Below are positions 62,373 through 64,000 of a stretch of DNA of 64,000 bases, piece after piece. A program made the position numbers and the translations under genes. Under the pieces are notes generated by a model. That model was given only the letters and a program-made list of their open reading frames with translations. It had not been told where the DNA came from and made no database searches. Each line of letters starts with the position of its first letter. The first letter of the stretch is position 1. The DNA is from Lysobacterales bacterium (GTDB taxonomy: Bacteria; Pseudomonadota; Gammaproteobacteria; Xanthomonadales; SZUA-38), in assembly GCA_028285525.1 (NCBI GenBank), contig JANQOZ010000125.1:1-64000 (forward strand), written 5' to 3'.

Positions 62373-64000
<1,628 letters not shown>

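Overview
The window is a GC-rich (clearly above 60%) chromosomal segment from a gammaproteobacterium, most likely near the Xanthomonadales/Lysobacterales or Wenzhouxiangella-like lineages. Supporting signs are the conserved run pyrG-kdsA-eno-ftsB-truD ... surE-pcm-yqaA-nlpD-rpoS, kdsA (Gram-negative LPS), ispB (octaprenyl, ubiquinone-8 type), an FtsH and an NlpD that closely resemble the E. coli proteins, and secreted proteins ending in a (I/V)F(A/S)(D/N)GFE tail. No tRNA, rRNA, prophage, insertion sequence or CRISPR array was recognised. Gene density is high and many genes overlap by 1 to 4 bases. LAYOUT. 1-3.1 kb (minus): methylmalonyl-CoA epimerase, methylmalonyl-CoA mutase and the mutase chaperone GTPase MeaB (cut by the window edge), i.e. 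methylmalonyl-CoA to succinyl-CoA. 3.2-9.0 kb: a DUF2306 membrane protein, then a plus-strand operon of histidine kinase, NarL-type regulator, small membrane protein, MFS transporter and beta-lactamase-fold serine hydrolase. 9.2-12.6 kb (minus): glmS and a secreted beta-helix protein. 12.8-17.3 kb (plus): a two-gene biotin-dependent acyl-CoA carboxylase with an unusual 944-residue biotin carboxylase/carrier subunit; it may supply methylmalonyl-CoA to the genes at the left edge. 17.4-21.4 kb: a tiny Tat-signal peptide with an arginine-rich tail, then a minus-strand group ssb, rfbB, rfbA, rfbC and a phosphopantetheinyl transferase. 21.5-25.4 kb: ispB, typA and a patatin-like phospholipase. 25.7-40.4 kb: the accessory core of the window (next paragraph). 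40.4-45.6 kb: parvulin, GST, FRG-domain protein, FAH-family hydrolase, thioesterase, NADP oxidoreductase and a secreted protein. 45.6-49.8 kb (minus): parE-parC. 50.2-60.9 kb: pyrG through rpoS. 60.9-64 kb: Mth938-like protein and yhbY (minus), rlmE and ftsH (plus, cut by the edge). THE CANDIDATE NEW SYSTEM. From 28.9 to 40.4 kb nine plus-strand genes, several overlapping, encode two lipoproteins, a pseudokinase-TM-TPR protein, a TM-PEGA-SUMF1-like protein, a small secreted protein, a MotA/TolQ/ExbB-type channel subunit, an Hsp70/actin-like (ASKHA) domain fused to an FHA-like domain, and two paralogous VWA proteins. Both VWA proteins begin with the same (P/S)RRKR ... LSFLD17 ... CGFGA transmembrane segment, which looks like the proton-channel partner helix of ExbD/TolR/MotB. 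Read together this suggests an ion-driven envelope machine in which VWA domains on coiled-coil stalks take the place of the usual peptidoglycan- or TonB-binding domains. Two divergent lipoprotein genes and a TPR/TonB-C-like secreted protein (25.7-28.6 kb) may belong to it. I know of no described system with this composition; function is unknown and the linkage is inferred from gene order.
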